Origin: Bacteroidota bacterium
GTDB lineage: Bacteria > Bacteroidota > Bacteroidia > Bacteroidales > F082
Length of the DNA stretch: 64,000 bases
Direction of reading: 5' to 3'
NCBI GenBank assembly: GCA_018830105.1
Contig: JAHJTC010000017.1
Location: 1-64,000 of the forward strand
Shown here: one piece after another, positions 7,690 through 16,423 of the stretch
How the letters are laid out: every line of letters starts with the position of its first letter
How positions within the stretch are numbered: position 1 is the stretch's first letter
Translations under genes and position numbers: made by a program
The notes under the pieces: model-generated
Told to the model about the DNA's origin: nothing
The model's database searches: none
Seen by the model: only the letters and a program-made list of their open reading frames with translations

Positions 7690-8949
7690 TTAGTTGTTTT
7701 TTTCTATAAGTCCTTCAATTCTTTGCTTATAGTAATCGCTGCCACTTAATTCAAGCGCTTTGTTTACATATTTGATAGCATTGGTAAAGTCACCTTTTCT
7801 TTCATAATAATCTGCCATCGAATCAAAGGCATTAGCACTTTCAGGATAATATTCCATGGCAAGTTCAAAGTACATTTTTGCCTTTTCAAGCTGTTCCATA
7901 TCCATACTCATATAACCCGACATATTTAAAATTTCTTCCGGATAAGGAGGTTGAGGATATCCAAAATGGTCTTTGAGTTTCTTTTCCCTGAATTTTATTA
8001 TGCTCAAAAGTTCTTCTTTTGGTGTGTCAGGTGAATTGAATTGATCTGTATTTTCCCACTGATACCAGTCAAAAAGTGAAATTAATCCATCCATAATTGA
8101 GGGAAATGGAATGGTGCCGTGTAAATCTCTTGGGTAAAATTTCCAATCAAAAGACAAGCCATTTTTGGCATTTTGTCTTACCACGTTTGAAAACGCAATA
8201 TTGGAACGGGCAAACATGGTGAATTCTGTTGTATCCTGCATCACATTGTCGATAGTTATCTTCGAGTCCTGCATATGTAATTGTCCGCTTAAAGACACAA
8301 ATAAAGATTTGTTTTCGAATTTCTGAGTGGCAAGTACTTCGTCTGCCTCTTTCAACAGTTTTTGGTTGTCCCAATCCAAACTTGGGTCGATGGCTAAGTA
8401 ATTGGCAAATAATTGCGGGTGTTTTAGAAGTGCATAAATTGTAAACAAACCTCCGTAAGAATGACCGATTAATGTTCTGTAATTGGTCACGGGATATTTG
8501 TTTTCAATAAAAGGAATGAGTTCGTTCTCAATGAATTTACTAAAATTTTCAGCCTTCCCGTTTTCCTGATTAAATGGCATCCCATAATAGGTATTTATGG
8601 TCGAGCTTGTTAAATCTCGCAACCTGTTCTTCTCATTGGAAATTCCGACCAGAACCATTTCGGGCATAAATCCGCCGCTGTAATAATTATGCACATCTAC
8701 AAGAGTTGGAAGAAATATTTCTCCGTCCAAAATAAATGCCACCGGGTATTTCTGATTTTCCTCAGGCTTGTAACCGGCAGGTAGTTGAATGTAAATTTTC
8801 CGGGATTCTTCTAAAGTTTGCGAATAAAGACTATCAACAACACCTGTCTTTTGTAAAAACTGTTGATTTTGATTTGCCTGAGCCTTTCCAAACTGTTGAA
8901 TGAGAATGATGAGTCCAATAGTCAATAATAAGGTTAATCTATTTTGCAT
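7690..8949 (-). CDS. Secreted esterase-D/IroE-type hydrolase with C-terminal TPR
   Basis: 419 residues. The N-terminus (MQNRLTLLLTIGLIILIQQF, then GKAQA) is a signal peptide. Residues ~35-300 form a putative-esterase domain (PF00756, the family of esterase D, feruloyl esterases and siderophore esterases), with FILDGE and the nucleophile elbow GHSYGG at Ser164. Residues ~340-415 hold two TPR-like repeats (AMEYYPESANAFDSMADYY, then GDFTNAIKYVNKALEL). The start is one base past the stop of the upstream serine hydrolase, so translation is probably coupled. It likely acts in the periplasm; the substrate is unknown. Confidence 0.85.
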   Translation of the reverse strand: MQNRLTLLLTIGLIILIQQFGKAQANQNQQFLQKTGVVDSLYSQTLEESRKIYIQLPAGYKPEENQKYPVAFILDGEIFLPTLVDVHNYYSGGFMPEMVLVGISNEKNRLRDLTSSTINTYYGMPFNQENGKAENFSKFIENELIPFIENKYPVTNYRTLIGHSYGGLFTIYALLKHPQLFANYLAIDPSLDWDNQKLLKEADEVLATQKFENKSLFVSLSGQLHMQDSKITIDNVMQDTTEFTMFARSNIAFSNVVRQNAKNGLSFDWKFYPRDLHGTIPFPSIMDGLISLFDWYQWENTDQFNSPDTPKEELLSIIKFREKKLKDHFGYPQPPYPEEILNMSGYMSMDMEQLEKAKMYFELAMEYYPESANAFDSMADYYERKGDFTNAIKYVNKALELSGSDYYKQRIEGLIEKNN

Positions 8950-8950
8950 T

Positions 8951-10009
8951 TTATTTTTTGTATGCGTTGCTATGCGTTTTTTTCTTTCTCAGGATTTTAA
9001 CAATACGGTTGTTTACAATTTCTGCCAAATTCCAGTTATAGCCATCAAAGTTGGTTGTATTATTGAATTGGATGACAACCATATCCATGTCTTTGTGGTA
9101 TTTCGCAATACTCTGATAGCCAACTAGCAGGCCTGTATGTTCGTACACATAAATGGAAGAATAGATTTCCTGTTCACCTTCATTAAACACCGAACCATCG
9201 TTCAATGCACGCAAGAATATACCCACATCGGCTGCTGTAGCCAGCATTAAGCCTGTGTTTTGATACTTAAAATCTTCATCAACACCAACATAATAGCCAC
9301 TCATCACATCGTCGATATTTACTTCATGAAGCGAACCGAAAGTGTTTTTTAGCCCAAGCGGGTTCAAGATTTCCTCCTTGATATATTGTTGGTGGGGATA
9401 CCCCAGTATTTTATCAATGAGGTCCTCAATCAACAAATAATTGGTATTTGAATAGCCATAATCTTCACCTGGTTCAAAATCAGCTGGTAAATCCAGTGCG
9501 TATTCAAGTGTTGCTTGTCTGCTTTGTGGAGGTTTCGCCCAATAATCAGGATGGTCTACAAAATTGGGAATGCCACTCCGATGTTGCAGCATCATTTTCA
9601 AGGTTATTTTGTCTGCATTTTCAATTCGTCCCACAAGTTCCGGAAAGTATTCAGCAAGTGTTTTATCCAAAGACAAATGTCCTGCTTTTACTAATTTTGC
9701 GGTAGCCACAGCAATATAGAGCTTGGTAATGCTGGCAATCTTGAACAGAGCCTGTGGGTAGGCTGGTATTTTATTTTTTCGATCGTGCCAGCCCGCGGCA
9801 TAAAACTCCGGGGGCTTCCCAGCTTGATCCACGTAAACAATCATTCCATCAAATCCATAACCAATGGCTTCATCCAGTTGTTCCTGAACTGTATCTGGCA
9901 GTGGTAAAATCCATGCTTTTACCAAAATCCATGGAACGAAGTACAGCGAGCCAAAACTTGCCAGAATAAATACGATTCTGAGTATTTGTTTTATTTTTTT
10001 CTTAGTCAC
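8951..10009 (-). CDS. Membrane-anchored beta-lactamase-fold serine hydrolase
   Basis: 352 residues. One N-terminal membrane helix (about 10-35) precedes a class C beta-lactamase/DD-peptidase-like domain with S93-I-T-K96, Y186-S-N188 and H291-T-G293. The set is the same as in the 566-residue paralogue (Ser, Tyr and His-x-Gly), but there is no C-terminal extension. The family includes DD-carboxypeptidases, D-aminopeptidases and esterases. It sits between the sigma/membrane-partner pair (56-base gap) and the TPR esterase (1-base gap), linking the hydrolases to that ECF system. Confidence 0.85.
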   Translation of the reverse strand: MTKKKIKQILRIVFILASFGSLYFVPWILVKAWILPLPDTVQEQLDEAIGYGFDGMIVYVDQAGKPPEFYAAGWHDRKNKIPAYPQALFKIASITKLYIAVATAKLVKAGHLSLDKTLAEYFPELVGRIENADKITLKMMLQHRSGIPNFVDHPDYWAKPPQSRQATLEYALDLPADFEPGEDYGYSNTNYLLIEDLIDKILGYPHQQYIKEEILNPLGLKNTFGSLHEVNIDDVMSGYYVGVDEDFKYQNTGLMLATAADVGIFLRALNDGSVFNEGEQEIYSSIYVYEHTGLLVGYQSIAKYHKDMDMVVIQFNNTTNFDGYNWNLAEIVNNRIVKILRKKKTHSNAYKK

Positions 10010-10065
10010 ACTTCATCATTTTTTAGGAAGTTTCATTGTATTATTTTCAATCTTCGCACTAGATT

Positions 10066-10719
10066 TTAACCATTACTCTCATTATCAGCCTCCCACTCGT
10101 CCTGAATAATGTTGATTTTCTCTAAAATGGGTTTTATATCTCTTGAAGCGGCTCTTTTATTCAGCCAAATAATCAATGCATAAAAGAAAGCCAATCCTGT
10201 TATTGTTCCTATTTTTAGATTCATAGAAAGCGGCAAGATGCTTTCTGCCAAACTATTGGTCCAATTATACTCAGCTGGATTTCCTAGGCCTAACACAAAT
10301 ATGCAATTGATTATAAAAGGAGGTATCGCATACCAATAAGCGACGGAATCCAATAGCGCTGCCTGATATCGCATAGCTGCTTCCTGATCAGCAAGTTGAC
10401 CTCTAACGGATAAGTCTAACTTGCATGTAATATGCCGGGTTTTGGATTTTCTCAGTTTTAGAATAACAAAAGCAAACCAAACAATGGATAAGGCACTTGC
10501 AAACCTGGTCATTGGAAATGGAATTTCAAAAAGTAAGTACATATAAAGCAACATCCCAATCACAGATGCAGAAATTTCTCTTATATCTCTGATTCTGATA
10601 GCTTTTTGAATACCATCCATTTTTGCATTCAACTCCTTTATTAACTGAGACGTTTCAATAGAAATCTGTGCAGTTTGAGCTGAACTGGTCCAGATGTTTT
10701 TTAATTCTTGTTCTAACAT
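10066..10719 (-). CDS. Membrane partner of the ECF sigma factor (probable anti-sigma)
   Basis: 217 residues with a cytoplasmic N-terminus of about 60 residues (LKNIWTSSAQTAQISIETS) and four predicted membrane helices. It starts one base after the sigma gene stop. Such W-containing N-termini followed by helices are usual in proteins encoded directly behind ECF sigma genes of Bacteroidota, which are presumed to hold the sigma factor at the membrane. No zinc-binding anti-sigma motif is present. The anti-sigma role is inferred from gene order and topology only. Confidence 0.6.
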   Translation of the reverse strand: MLEQELKNIWTSSAQTAQISIETSQLIKELNAKMDGIQKAIRIRDIREISASVIGMLLYMYLLFEIPFPMTRFASALSIVWFAFVILKLRKSKTRHITCKLDLSVRGQLADQEAAMRYQAALLDSVAYWYAIPPFIINCIFVLGLGNPAEYNWTNSLAESILPLSMNLKIGTITGLAFFYALIIWLNKRAASRDIKPILEKINIIQDEWEADNESNG

Positions 10720-10720
10720 T

Positions 10721-11227
10721 TCATTTCATTTTTGACGCAATACAGTCTAGCAGTTTCTTTCGTATTCTTTTCATTTTTACAGCAATATGATTTTCAGATA
10801 AGCCTGTGATGCTAGAAATGTCTTTGTAAGACAAATCATCTAAATAAAGCACAATCAGCGAAGTGTCCGTTTCGTTTAAAGTGGAAATACAGGCCTTTAG
10901 ATACTTGAAATTTTCATGTTCAAATGTATCAATTTCCTCATCAACCGGCGTAAAATGAATAGATTCAAATCGGTCTGTTTTTTGATTCGTCTTGTCCAAT
11001 TTCATTTTTGAACGCAAACAAACGTTTATCGTGATTTTATACACCCAGGTATTTATAGTTGATTGGCCTTTGAAGCCATCAAAAGATTTCCAAATTTGAA
11101 AAACAACTTCCTGAAAGAGATCCTGAGGCTCCAAAGGATTTACAGCATATATACTGCAAATCCTAAAGATTTTGTGTTTATTTTCCTCGAGCACCTGTTC
11201 GAAGTTTATTTCCAACTTTTGTAACAT
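10721..11227 (-). CDS. ECF-type RNA polymerase sigma factor
   Basis: 168 residues. Region 2 is at ~20-85 (LFQEVVFQIWKSFDGFKGQS, then TWVYKITINVC, the promoter-melting segment). Region 4 is at ~110-165 (LYLDDLSYKDISSITG, then SENHIAVKMKRIRKKL, the -35 reading helix). Regions 1 and 3 are absent, as is typical. It heads, after a 78-residue membrane protein, a run of hydrolase and membrane genes, which are its likely regulon. The region-4 sequence is close to that of the second sigma factor at 17067-17558. Confidence 0.9.
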   Translation of the reverse strand: MLQKLEINFEQVLEENKHKIFRICSIYAVNPLEPQDLFQEVVFQIWKSFDGFKGQSTINTWVYKITINVCLRSKMKLDKTNQKTDRFESIHFTPVDEEIDTFEHENFKYLKACISTLNETDTSLIVLYLDDLSYKDISSITGLSENHIAVKMKRIRKKLLDCIASKMK

Positions 11228-11262
11228 TTCATGGTATTTGTGTCTGATCTGTTAAAATCATC

Positions 11263-11499
11263 CTAAAGGGATTGCTTGACTCCATTATCCTTATGTGTTA
11301 TTTCTTTTTTAATAGCCTTGTTTGAAGAAGTTATCCGGAGAAATTCAACGAAAAAACCTGCCAGAAGGATATACATGATTTTCGTGTTTGAACTTTCCAA
11401 ATTATATGCACAGGCAAGAATAACAACCGCCCAAACGATGCTGCTAATGACTTGATTTCGTGTGAGAATTTGATTGACTTTCATTTTTTGATTTTCCAT
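11263..11499 (-). CDS. Small two-helix membrane protein ahead of the sigma gene
   Basis: 78 residues with two hydrophobic segments (about 18-32 and 41-56) and charged ends. It lies 35 bases upstream of the sigma gene and is probably its first co-transcribed partner. No family was recognised. Its 5' leader resembles that of the DUF6326 gene (6752), including a relic of an upstream gene's stop region. Confidence 0.55.
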   Translation of the reverse strand: MENQKMKVNQILTRNQVISSIVWAVVILACAYNLESSNTKIMYILLAGFFVEFLRITSSNKAIKKEITHKDNGVKQSL

Positions 11500-11809
11500 T
11501 TTCTAAAAAAATTAGTAATTGTTCTTTAGTGATTACAATAGAGTTAGTGACAGGTTTTAAGAAAATGTGACAGAACTATAGCATTTTTTTATTTTATGCG
11601 GATTAATCTCAAAAACACACATTAAGAAATTTCTTAAACTGAAACAGCTGACAACATCCAATTAGGCTTGGCAAATGCCTCTGTTGAACTAAATCCCGCT
11701 ATCGCAGGCCATCTTTTTTTGACGTAAAGGTAACGTTTTGTGTTTTTATAAGATTCATGCCGGGCACTTCGTGTCATATGAACTTCTGATTATTAGTCTT
11801 TCGTTAATT
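11500..11809. other. Spacer with repeat remnant
   Basis: No supported gene. It contains a remnant of the 94-bp repeat's right end (CGCAGGCCATCTTTT near 11703) and the putative promoter region of the sigma operon. A 47-codon minus-strand reading frame (11634-11777) runs through the repeat remnant and is probably not a gene. Confidence 0.5.
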
Positions 11810-14071
11810 TTATTTATCATTCCAAAGAGGAATTATAAAGTTACTTTCTGTATTGATTTTTAATTCTAATGGAACAGCAGCATCATCTAATGACTCAGTA
11901 CTCACATCTCTACCTGTTCCATAGTTAATTTGTCCATATGGATTCTTATTTCCGTTAAAAACAACAACTAACTTACTCTCCTTTGATAGTTTTTTGCTGA
12001 CAATTCTTGTGTTGTCAAAAGTGATTATTGTTTCCTTATTTGGCTTTAATTGCTCTCTCTGAACCCTGCTTTTAGAATAACTAGCCCTACCGATATAGTA
12101 ACTCAAATGGAAGTATTTTCCCTCCGGTGTTAGTTCATACAGGCTGACAGAAAAATCAAAATCTTTTTTATTGGATGAGATTATTAATTCACCTGAAAAA
12201 GAGCCATTTATAATCGTTTCCTTTTCAAGGGGTTCGCTCATAAAAACGAGACCGTCTTTTAGATTAATTTTATCCTTTATAATTGGCCAAGGATAATAAT
12301 CTGGATTGTTCATTTGTGACCTGTCGGAAAAGTCAATGCTAAGGTTTAGCAGACTTTCCTTTTTAGGTTTAGAGGTGTCCAACTTGTAAGTAGTGTCAAT
12401 GTTCTTTTCACCTAAGTAATAGACAAGCGAACCATTGCTCATTTCTGACAGGGATGGCTTACTCATCCATTCATTGGTTCCCATTACCTGAATATTTACT
12501 TTATCTTGAAGGATAGAAGGTTTTTCTTTTCCTTTAAAGATGTAGTCGAACCAATCGAAAACTAAACCTTGCTTGATGTCGATATTGGCAACTGGGTCAA
12601 TTTGATAGCCCCTTAAATACGAGGATGATCTGATTTGAGCACCCCAATGGTCATAGGGGCCAATTAGTAAATAGTGTTCCGCGTCTGGATTGTATTTCAA
12701 ATGCTGGTTATAATAATACATAGCACCTCGTTGGCCATCATCATAGAATCCGGTCGTTGTAAGAACGGGGATATCAATTTGGGCAAACTCTTTTTTATAA
12801 GGAATCATGTTTTGCCAATAGCCATCATAAGAAGGATGGCTAATCCATTCCTGGAATAACTCATTTGGTGTTCCATCGATACTATCCATTTTGGAATATG
12901 GCCTACCTGATTCAAACCAATTTTTTTGAAGATTATCCCACCTATTTTGGTCGTAATAAACAGTATTATCTAAATACGCATTGTTTGTTACATAAGGTAT
13001 CCAGCTATAAGAAAAATTCAGAAAGACATTGTTTTCCATCGGAACATCTATTCCAGGAGCAGCTGAAACTGATGGGACAATTGTTTTTAATGCAGGATGC
13101 ACTCTTTCCTTCATTGATGCCCACTGGCTAAAACCTCCGTAACTTCCGCCATACATTCCGACCCTGCCGTCATTCCAGGCTTGTTTGCTAATCCAGTCAA
13201 TTACTGTATATACATCTGAGTACTCATGCTTATAAGGCTCTATTTTGCTACTACTTGACTTTTTCCCCCTCGATGTGGCGAAAACACCGACATACCCTTT
13301 TGATGCTGCCAAAATTGCATCTTTAAGATTAGAGGGGTCTGCATAGATTGTAAAATAGAGAACAGCAGGCATCGGAGTAGCATTCTTTTTACGTACCACA
13401 ATAGCAGAAATCCCGGCTCCATCTTCGGTATTAATCAATATATCCTCATCTATCAAATACCTTTTATTATTATCTTCTCCGATTTTTTCGAAAACTATAG
13501 ATTCTGTTGCGCTGTAAACTTTGTACATGAAATAATCTTTCATAACGGACAGGGCTTGCTCAAAAGAAATTTTACCTGAATTGAGCTTCTCATAATTGGA
13601 TTCAAAGCGGTTTGTGTACTGTGCCACGCCATCATAAGTTGTAAAAATTAAATTTACTGAATAAGCCTGTTCATCGGAGCAAGTCTGTAAATAATCAGTA
13701 AATGCAGAAGCATAAGATTCTATAAAAGAACTATCGAAATCAGATTGTTTGGCCTTTGCTTTTGCATACGTTTCATATTGTATGAAGCGAGGGTGCTCTA
13801 TTGGATCTGTTATTTCTTCTCTTAAAGAATGAATGGTTTTAATAGCAGGTTTGTACTTTTCTGCAAGAATTTTAATTCTGAAAAGATCTTTTGCCTCTAC
13901 CGTATCTTTATATTCATGCATTTTTAGCAAAAAATCTTTTGCCAAATGTTTCATATTGGCACTAAGCTCAATGGAATCATTTAATGAAACCTTTTTAATT
14001 TGTAAGTCCTGAGCTCTTAATGATTGATTGAAGGTTAGTATTATAATAACAGTTATTATTAATTTGTTCAT
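11810..14071 (-). CDS. Exported CocE/NonD-type alpha/beta hydrolase (S15-like)
   Basis: 753 residues. The signal peptide ends near LRAQ (residues 18-21). After a helical extension of ~170 residues comes an X-Pro dipeptidyl-peptidase/CocE catalytic domain (PF02129): GRVGMYGGSYGG with nucleophile Ser310, an Asp in FYDDGQRG and a His in GPYDHWG. A C-terminal jelly-roll follows (PF08530; DFSVSLYELTPEG, then LKPNKETIITFDNTRI). The family hydrolyses acyl esters, amides and Xaa-Pro peptides. The long N-terminal extension is unusual. The gene is single, with a truncated dehydrogenase fragment immediately upstream, so its original promoter context may be disturbed. Confidence 0.88.
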   Translation of the reverse strand: MNKLIITVIIILTFNQSLRAQDLQIKKVSLNDSIELSANMKHLAKDFLLKMHEYKDTVEAKDLFRIKILAEKYKPAIKTIHSLREEITDPIEHPRFIQYETYAKAKAKQSDFDSSFIESYASAFTDYLQTCSDEQAYSVNLIFTTYDGVAQYTNRFESNYEKLNSGKISFEQALSVMKDYFMYKVYSATESIVFEKIGEDNNKRYLIDEDILINTEDGAGISAIVVRKKNATPMPAVLYFTIYADPSNLKDAILAASKGYVGVFATSRGKKSSSSKIEPYKHEYSDVYTVIDWISKQAWNDGRVGMYGGSYGGFSQWASMKERVHPALKTIVPSVSAAPGIDVPMENNVFLNFSYSWIPYVTNNAYLDNTVYYDQNRWDNLQKNWFESGRPYSKMDSIDGTPNELFQEWISHPSYDGYWQNMIPYKKEFAQIDIPVLTTTGFYDDGQRGAMYYYNQHLKYNPDAEHYLLIGPYDHWGAQIRSSSYLRGYQIDPVANIDIKQGLVFDWFDYIFKGKEKPSILQDKVNIQVMGTNEWMSKPSLSEMSNGSLVYYLGEKNIDTTYKLDTSKPKKESLLNLSIDFSDRSQMNNPDYYPWPIIKDKINLKDGLVFMSEPLEKETIINGSFSGELIISSNKKDFDFSVSLYELTPEGKYFHLSYYIGRASYSKSRVQREQLKPNKETIITFDNTRIVSKKLSKESKLVVVFNGNKNPYGQINYGTGRDVSTESLDDAAVPLELKINTESNFIIPLWNDK

Positions 14072-14082
14072 TTTATCTGTCT

Positions 14083-14247
14083 TTAATTTTTACTTGGTTT
14101 CCCTTCACGCATAAACGCACTGGCTGCTGTTATTGAAGTAGCTTTAATTTTTATAAGTACTTCTTTTGATTTTGGAGATAACTTTTCTACATTTTTAATT
14201 TGAAGAACCTCTGGGTTTCCGTATCGTTCAACTATTATGGCTTTCAT
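14083..14247 (-). pseudogene. N-terminal fragment of a quinone oxidoreductase/alcohol dehydrogenase
   Basis: A 54-codon frame, too short for a functional enzyme. It begins MKAIIVERYGNPEVLQI and continues with EVLIKIKATSITAASAFMR, the typical first ~50 residues of zinc-type alcohol dehydrogenase/quinone oxidoreductase (MDR) proteins of about 320 residues. The match stops at GKP and three unrelated codons (Ser-Lys-Asn) lead to a stop. It lies between the CocE-like gene (start 14071) and the AraC-type regulator (end 14339). The rest of the enzyme has been lost, presumably when the hydrolase gene was joined here. Confidence 0.75.
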
Positions 14248-14338
14248 ATTATTGTTTGTGAATCTGAGGCAAAGGTGGGATCATTTAATCAAGTGGTTGT
14301 TCCATATTATAAATCAGAACAACTTTGTTAATCAAAAC

Positions 14339-16141
14339 TTAGTGCTTTATTTTATTCCAATAGGCTTTAGGAGAAATGCCCATTTTCTTTTTAAAGTAGG
14401 TATTGAATACCGTCTTAGAGTTGAATCCGCTGTCGTATGCCAAGGCCAATAAAGTTAAGTGATGAACTGAAGCTGTGTTCAGTTTCGATTTGAATTCCTC
14501 TAACCTGTAACTATTTATAAAGTCGGCAAAGTTTTTCTCAAATCCTTCATTTAATAGTTGTGACATGTGATTTGGAGGAAGGTTCATGTATTCGGCCAAT
14601 AAACGCAAGGTGAGTTCAGGATTGATATACAACTTATCTTCTTCCATTAAAGCGTTTAAACGGTCTTTGTAGCGAATCAGTTCTTCATCCGAAAAGAGTG
14701 ATTGTTTGTATTTGCGAACAGGTTCTTGTGAATTTGAATTGTCCAGAATCTCTGCAATTGACTTCTTAAAAGAAGTTAGTTCGTGCAGAGGCTTTGCCAG
14801 TGGTTCGGTTGGAAGAAGCAACACAAGCGGAAAACGATTCTCAATTGCAATTTGAATATATTCCAATGCTTTTTCCAGATTATTCAGCTGTGCATGACAA
14901 AGTATCAGAAAGTTTAAAGCATTGCCAGAGGATGGTGTTTCAAGATATGATTCTAGTTTAGAAATTCCTTCTTCAGCTTTACTAATATTACCCATCATGG
15001 CATGCGCAATGCATGTGCCTCCTAATTTTGCAAGATAGCCTGTGTTGTCTTCTACAAGATCGTTGAAGTAGGCTAAGCCTTCTTCGTGTCGTCCGGATAA
15101 TAAGTGGCACGCACCTATATAAACAATGGGAAAAGGCAACTCAGGTTGAAGAATTAAACTATGGTTGAAATAGGGAATCGCCTTGTCGTATTGCTCCATC
15201 ATGTAATACAGAAATCCTTTGTAATGGATGTTGGTCGAAGAGAAAGGCGATAATTCTATTGCCTTATCCAAATACTTCATTGCCAATTCAAGTTTTCCTT
15301 CTATTGTGAGGAAATTAGCCATTGTCAAATACATATTGTCTTTGGGCCTCTGACTAATGGCATTGTTTAGATGTAGATAAGCTTGCTTTAAATCCCATTT
15401 TTGCCAGCAGCTAATCCATGCTAAGTTTAACTGTGTTTCAGGTAGATCTTCTTTTAATTCAATGGCTTTCTGCAAGAATGGTTGAGCTTTAGTAAACCCC
15501 TCGTAAGCTGGAATAATCCCCATTGTTCCCATGTATGTGTATCCTTGATTTACATCTAAGTATGGAAGCGGGAATTCAGGTGACTCTTGAATAACCTCTT
15601 CAAAAACTGAAATAGCTTTGAGTGTGTTTAGGTAATCAAGTTTCATTAAAAGAAATCGTCCCCAAAGATACTTTTTATAGGTGTCAAAAGGAACATTGTA
15701 TGAGTCCACCAAATGATCGTTTATTTCAAAGTGACCAAGATGTTCCCTGAGTTTATCAGCAACGATTAAACTAATTTCATCTTGAACAACAAATACATTT
15801 TTGAGATCACGATCAAAAGTTTCTGACCAAAAATGAAAATCGTTTTCAGCTTCGATCAATTGGATAGTAATTCTAGCAGATGTTCCTGATAATCGAACAC
15901 TACCTTCCAAAATAATAGAAACATTAAGTTGTTTGGCTATTTCAGCAATGGTTCTGCTAGTTCCCTTAAATGAGAATGATGAAGTTCTGGAAGTAACATT
16001 CAAGCCATCAACCTTCGCCAAGGCATTGATAATTTCTTCGGTAATACCGTCACTGAAATACTCATTTTCCTCACTCGCACTCATATTCATGAATGGGAGA
16101 ACAGCAATGGTTTTGTCGTATATGTTAGAAGAAGTATTCAA
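14339..16141 (-). CDS. FlgO-like/TPR/AraC one-component regulator
   Basis: 600 residues. Residues ~8-130 match the TolB/FlgO-like domain found in adenylate cyclase-type regulators (KTIAVLPFMNMS, FSDGITEEIINALAK, then ILEGSVR). Residues ~150-450 contain TPR-like repeats (AWISCWQKWDLKQAYLHLNN, AMKYLDKAIELSP, QYDKAIPYFNHSL). The last ~100 residues are an AraC-type double helix-turn-helix (LRLLAEYMNLPPNHMSQLLN, then ALAYDSGFNSKTVFNTYFKK). No membrane segment is visible. It is probably a cytoplasmic transcription factor that senses through the N-terminal or TPR domains. It flanks the dehydrogenase fragment, so its former target may be gone. Confidence 0.85.
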   Translation of the reverse strand: MNTSSNIYDKTIAVLPFMNMSASEENEYFSDGITEEIINALAKVDGLNVTSRTSSFSFKGTSRTIAEIAKQLNVSIILEGSVRLSGTSARITIQLIEAENDFHFWSETFDRDLKNVFVVQDEISLIVADKLREHLGHFEINDHLVDSYNVPFDTYKKYLWGRFLLMKLDYLNTLKAISVFEEVIQESPEFPLPYLDVNQGYTYMGTMGIIPAYEGFTKAQPFLQKAIELKEDLPETQLNLAWISCWQKWDLKQAYLHLNNAISQRPKDNMYLTMANFLTIEGKLELAMKYLDKAIELSPFSSTNIHYKGFLYYMMEQYDKAIPYFNHSLILQPELPFPIVYIGACHLLSGRHEEGLAYFNDLVEDNTGYLAKLGGTCIAHAMMGNISKAEEGISKLESYLETPSSGNALNFLILCHAQLNNLEKALEYIQIAIENRFPLVLLLPTEPLAKPLHELTSFKKSIAEILDNSNSQEPVRKYKQSLFSDEELIRYKDRLNALMEEDKLYINPELTLRLLAEYMNLPPNHMSQLLNEGFEKNFADFINSYRLEEFKSKLNTASVHHLTLLALAYDSGFNSKTVFNTYFKKKMGISPKAYWNKIKH

Positions 16142-16387
16142 ATTTTCTAAGTAGGGTCTTTAACTTTGGATTAAAGTCTTATTTAAAATTCAGACTAACG
16201 TTTTTTCAACACATTATAAATCAATTATATACAATTCCAAGCTCTTCATTAGCCCGTCCAAATTTATCAATTTGTTTTTTAATACGCTTTACCAGACCAA
16301 GTTTTCTTTGCTTCGGCATGCTCAGCACAGGTTCTGGTCTAAAAATACAGGTAGCCAGCCGGGCTTTGGTAAGGCGAACCATTGAGG
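16142..16387. other. Spacer, no supported gene
   Basis: Lies between the start of the AraC-type regulator and the 3' end of the second sigma operon. A 67-codon minus-strand frame (16221-16424) crosses it, but it overlaps the 30-bp gene-end motif and lacks protein-like features. Confidence 0.4.
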
Positions 16388-16417
16388 CTTGCAGACCGCT
16401 CAGAGTCTTATTTATTA
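16388..16417 (-). repeat. 30-bp gene-end motif, copy 2
   Basis: CTTGCAGACCGCTCAGAGTC followed by TTATTTATTA. It lies seven bases past the stop of the 219-residue membrane protein. Compare 2938-2967 and 19748-19777. Confidence 0.65.
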
Positions 16418-16423
16418 TCACCA

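Noticed and set aside
11634..11777. 47-codon minus-strand frame upstream of the sigma operon
   Set aside because: It runs through a remnant of the 94-bp repeat, which makes it likely to be repeat-derived.
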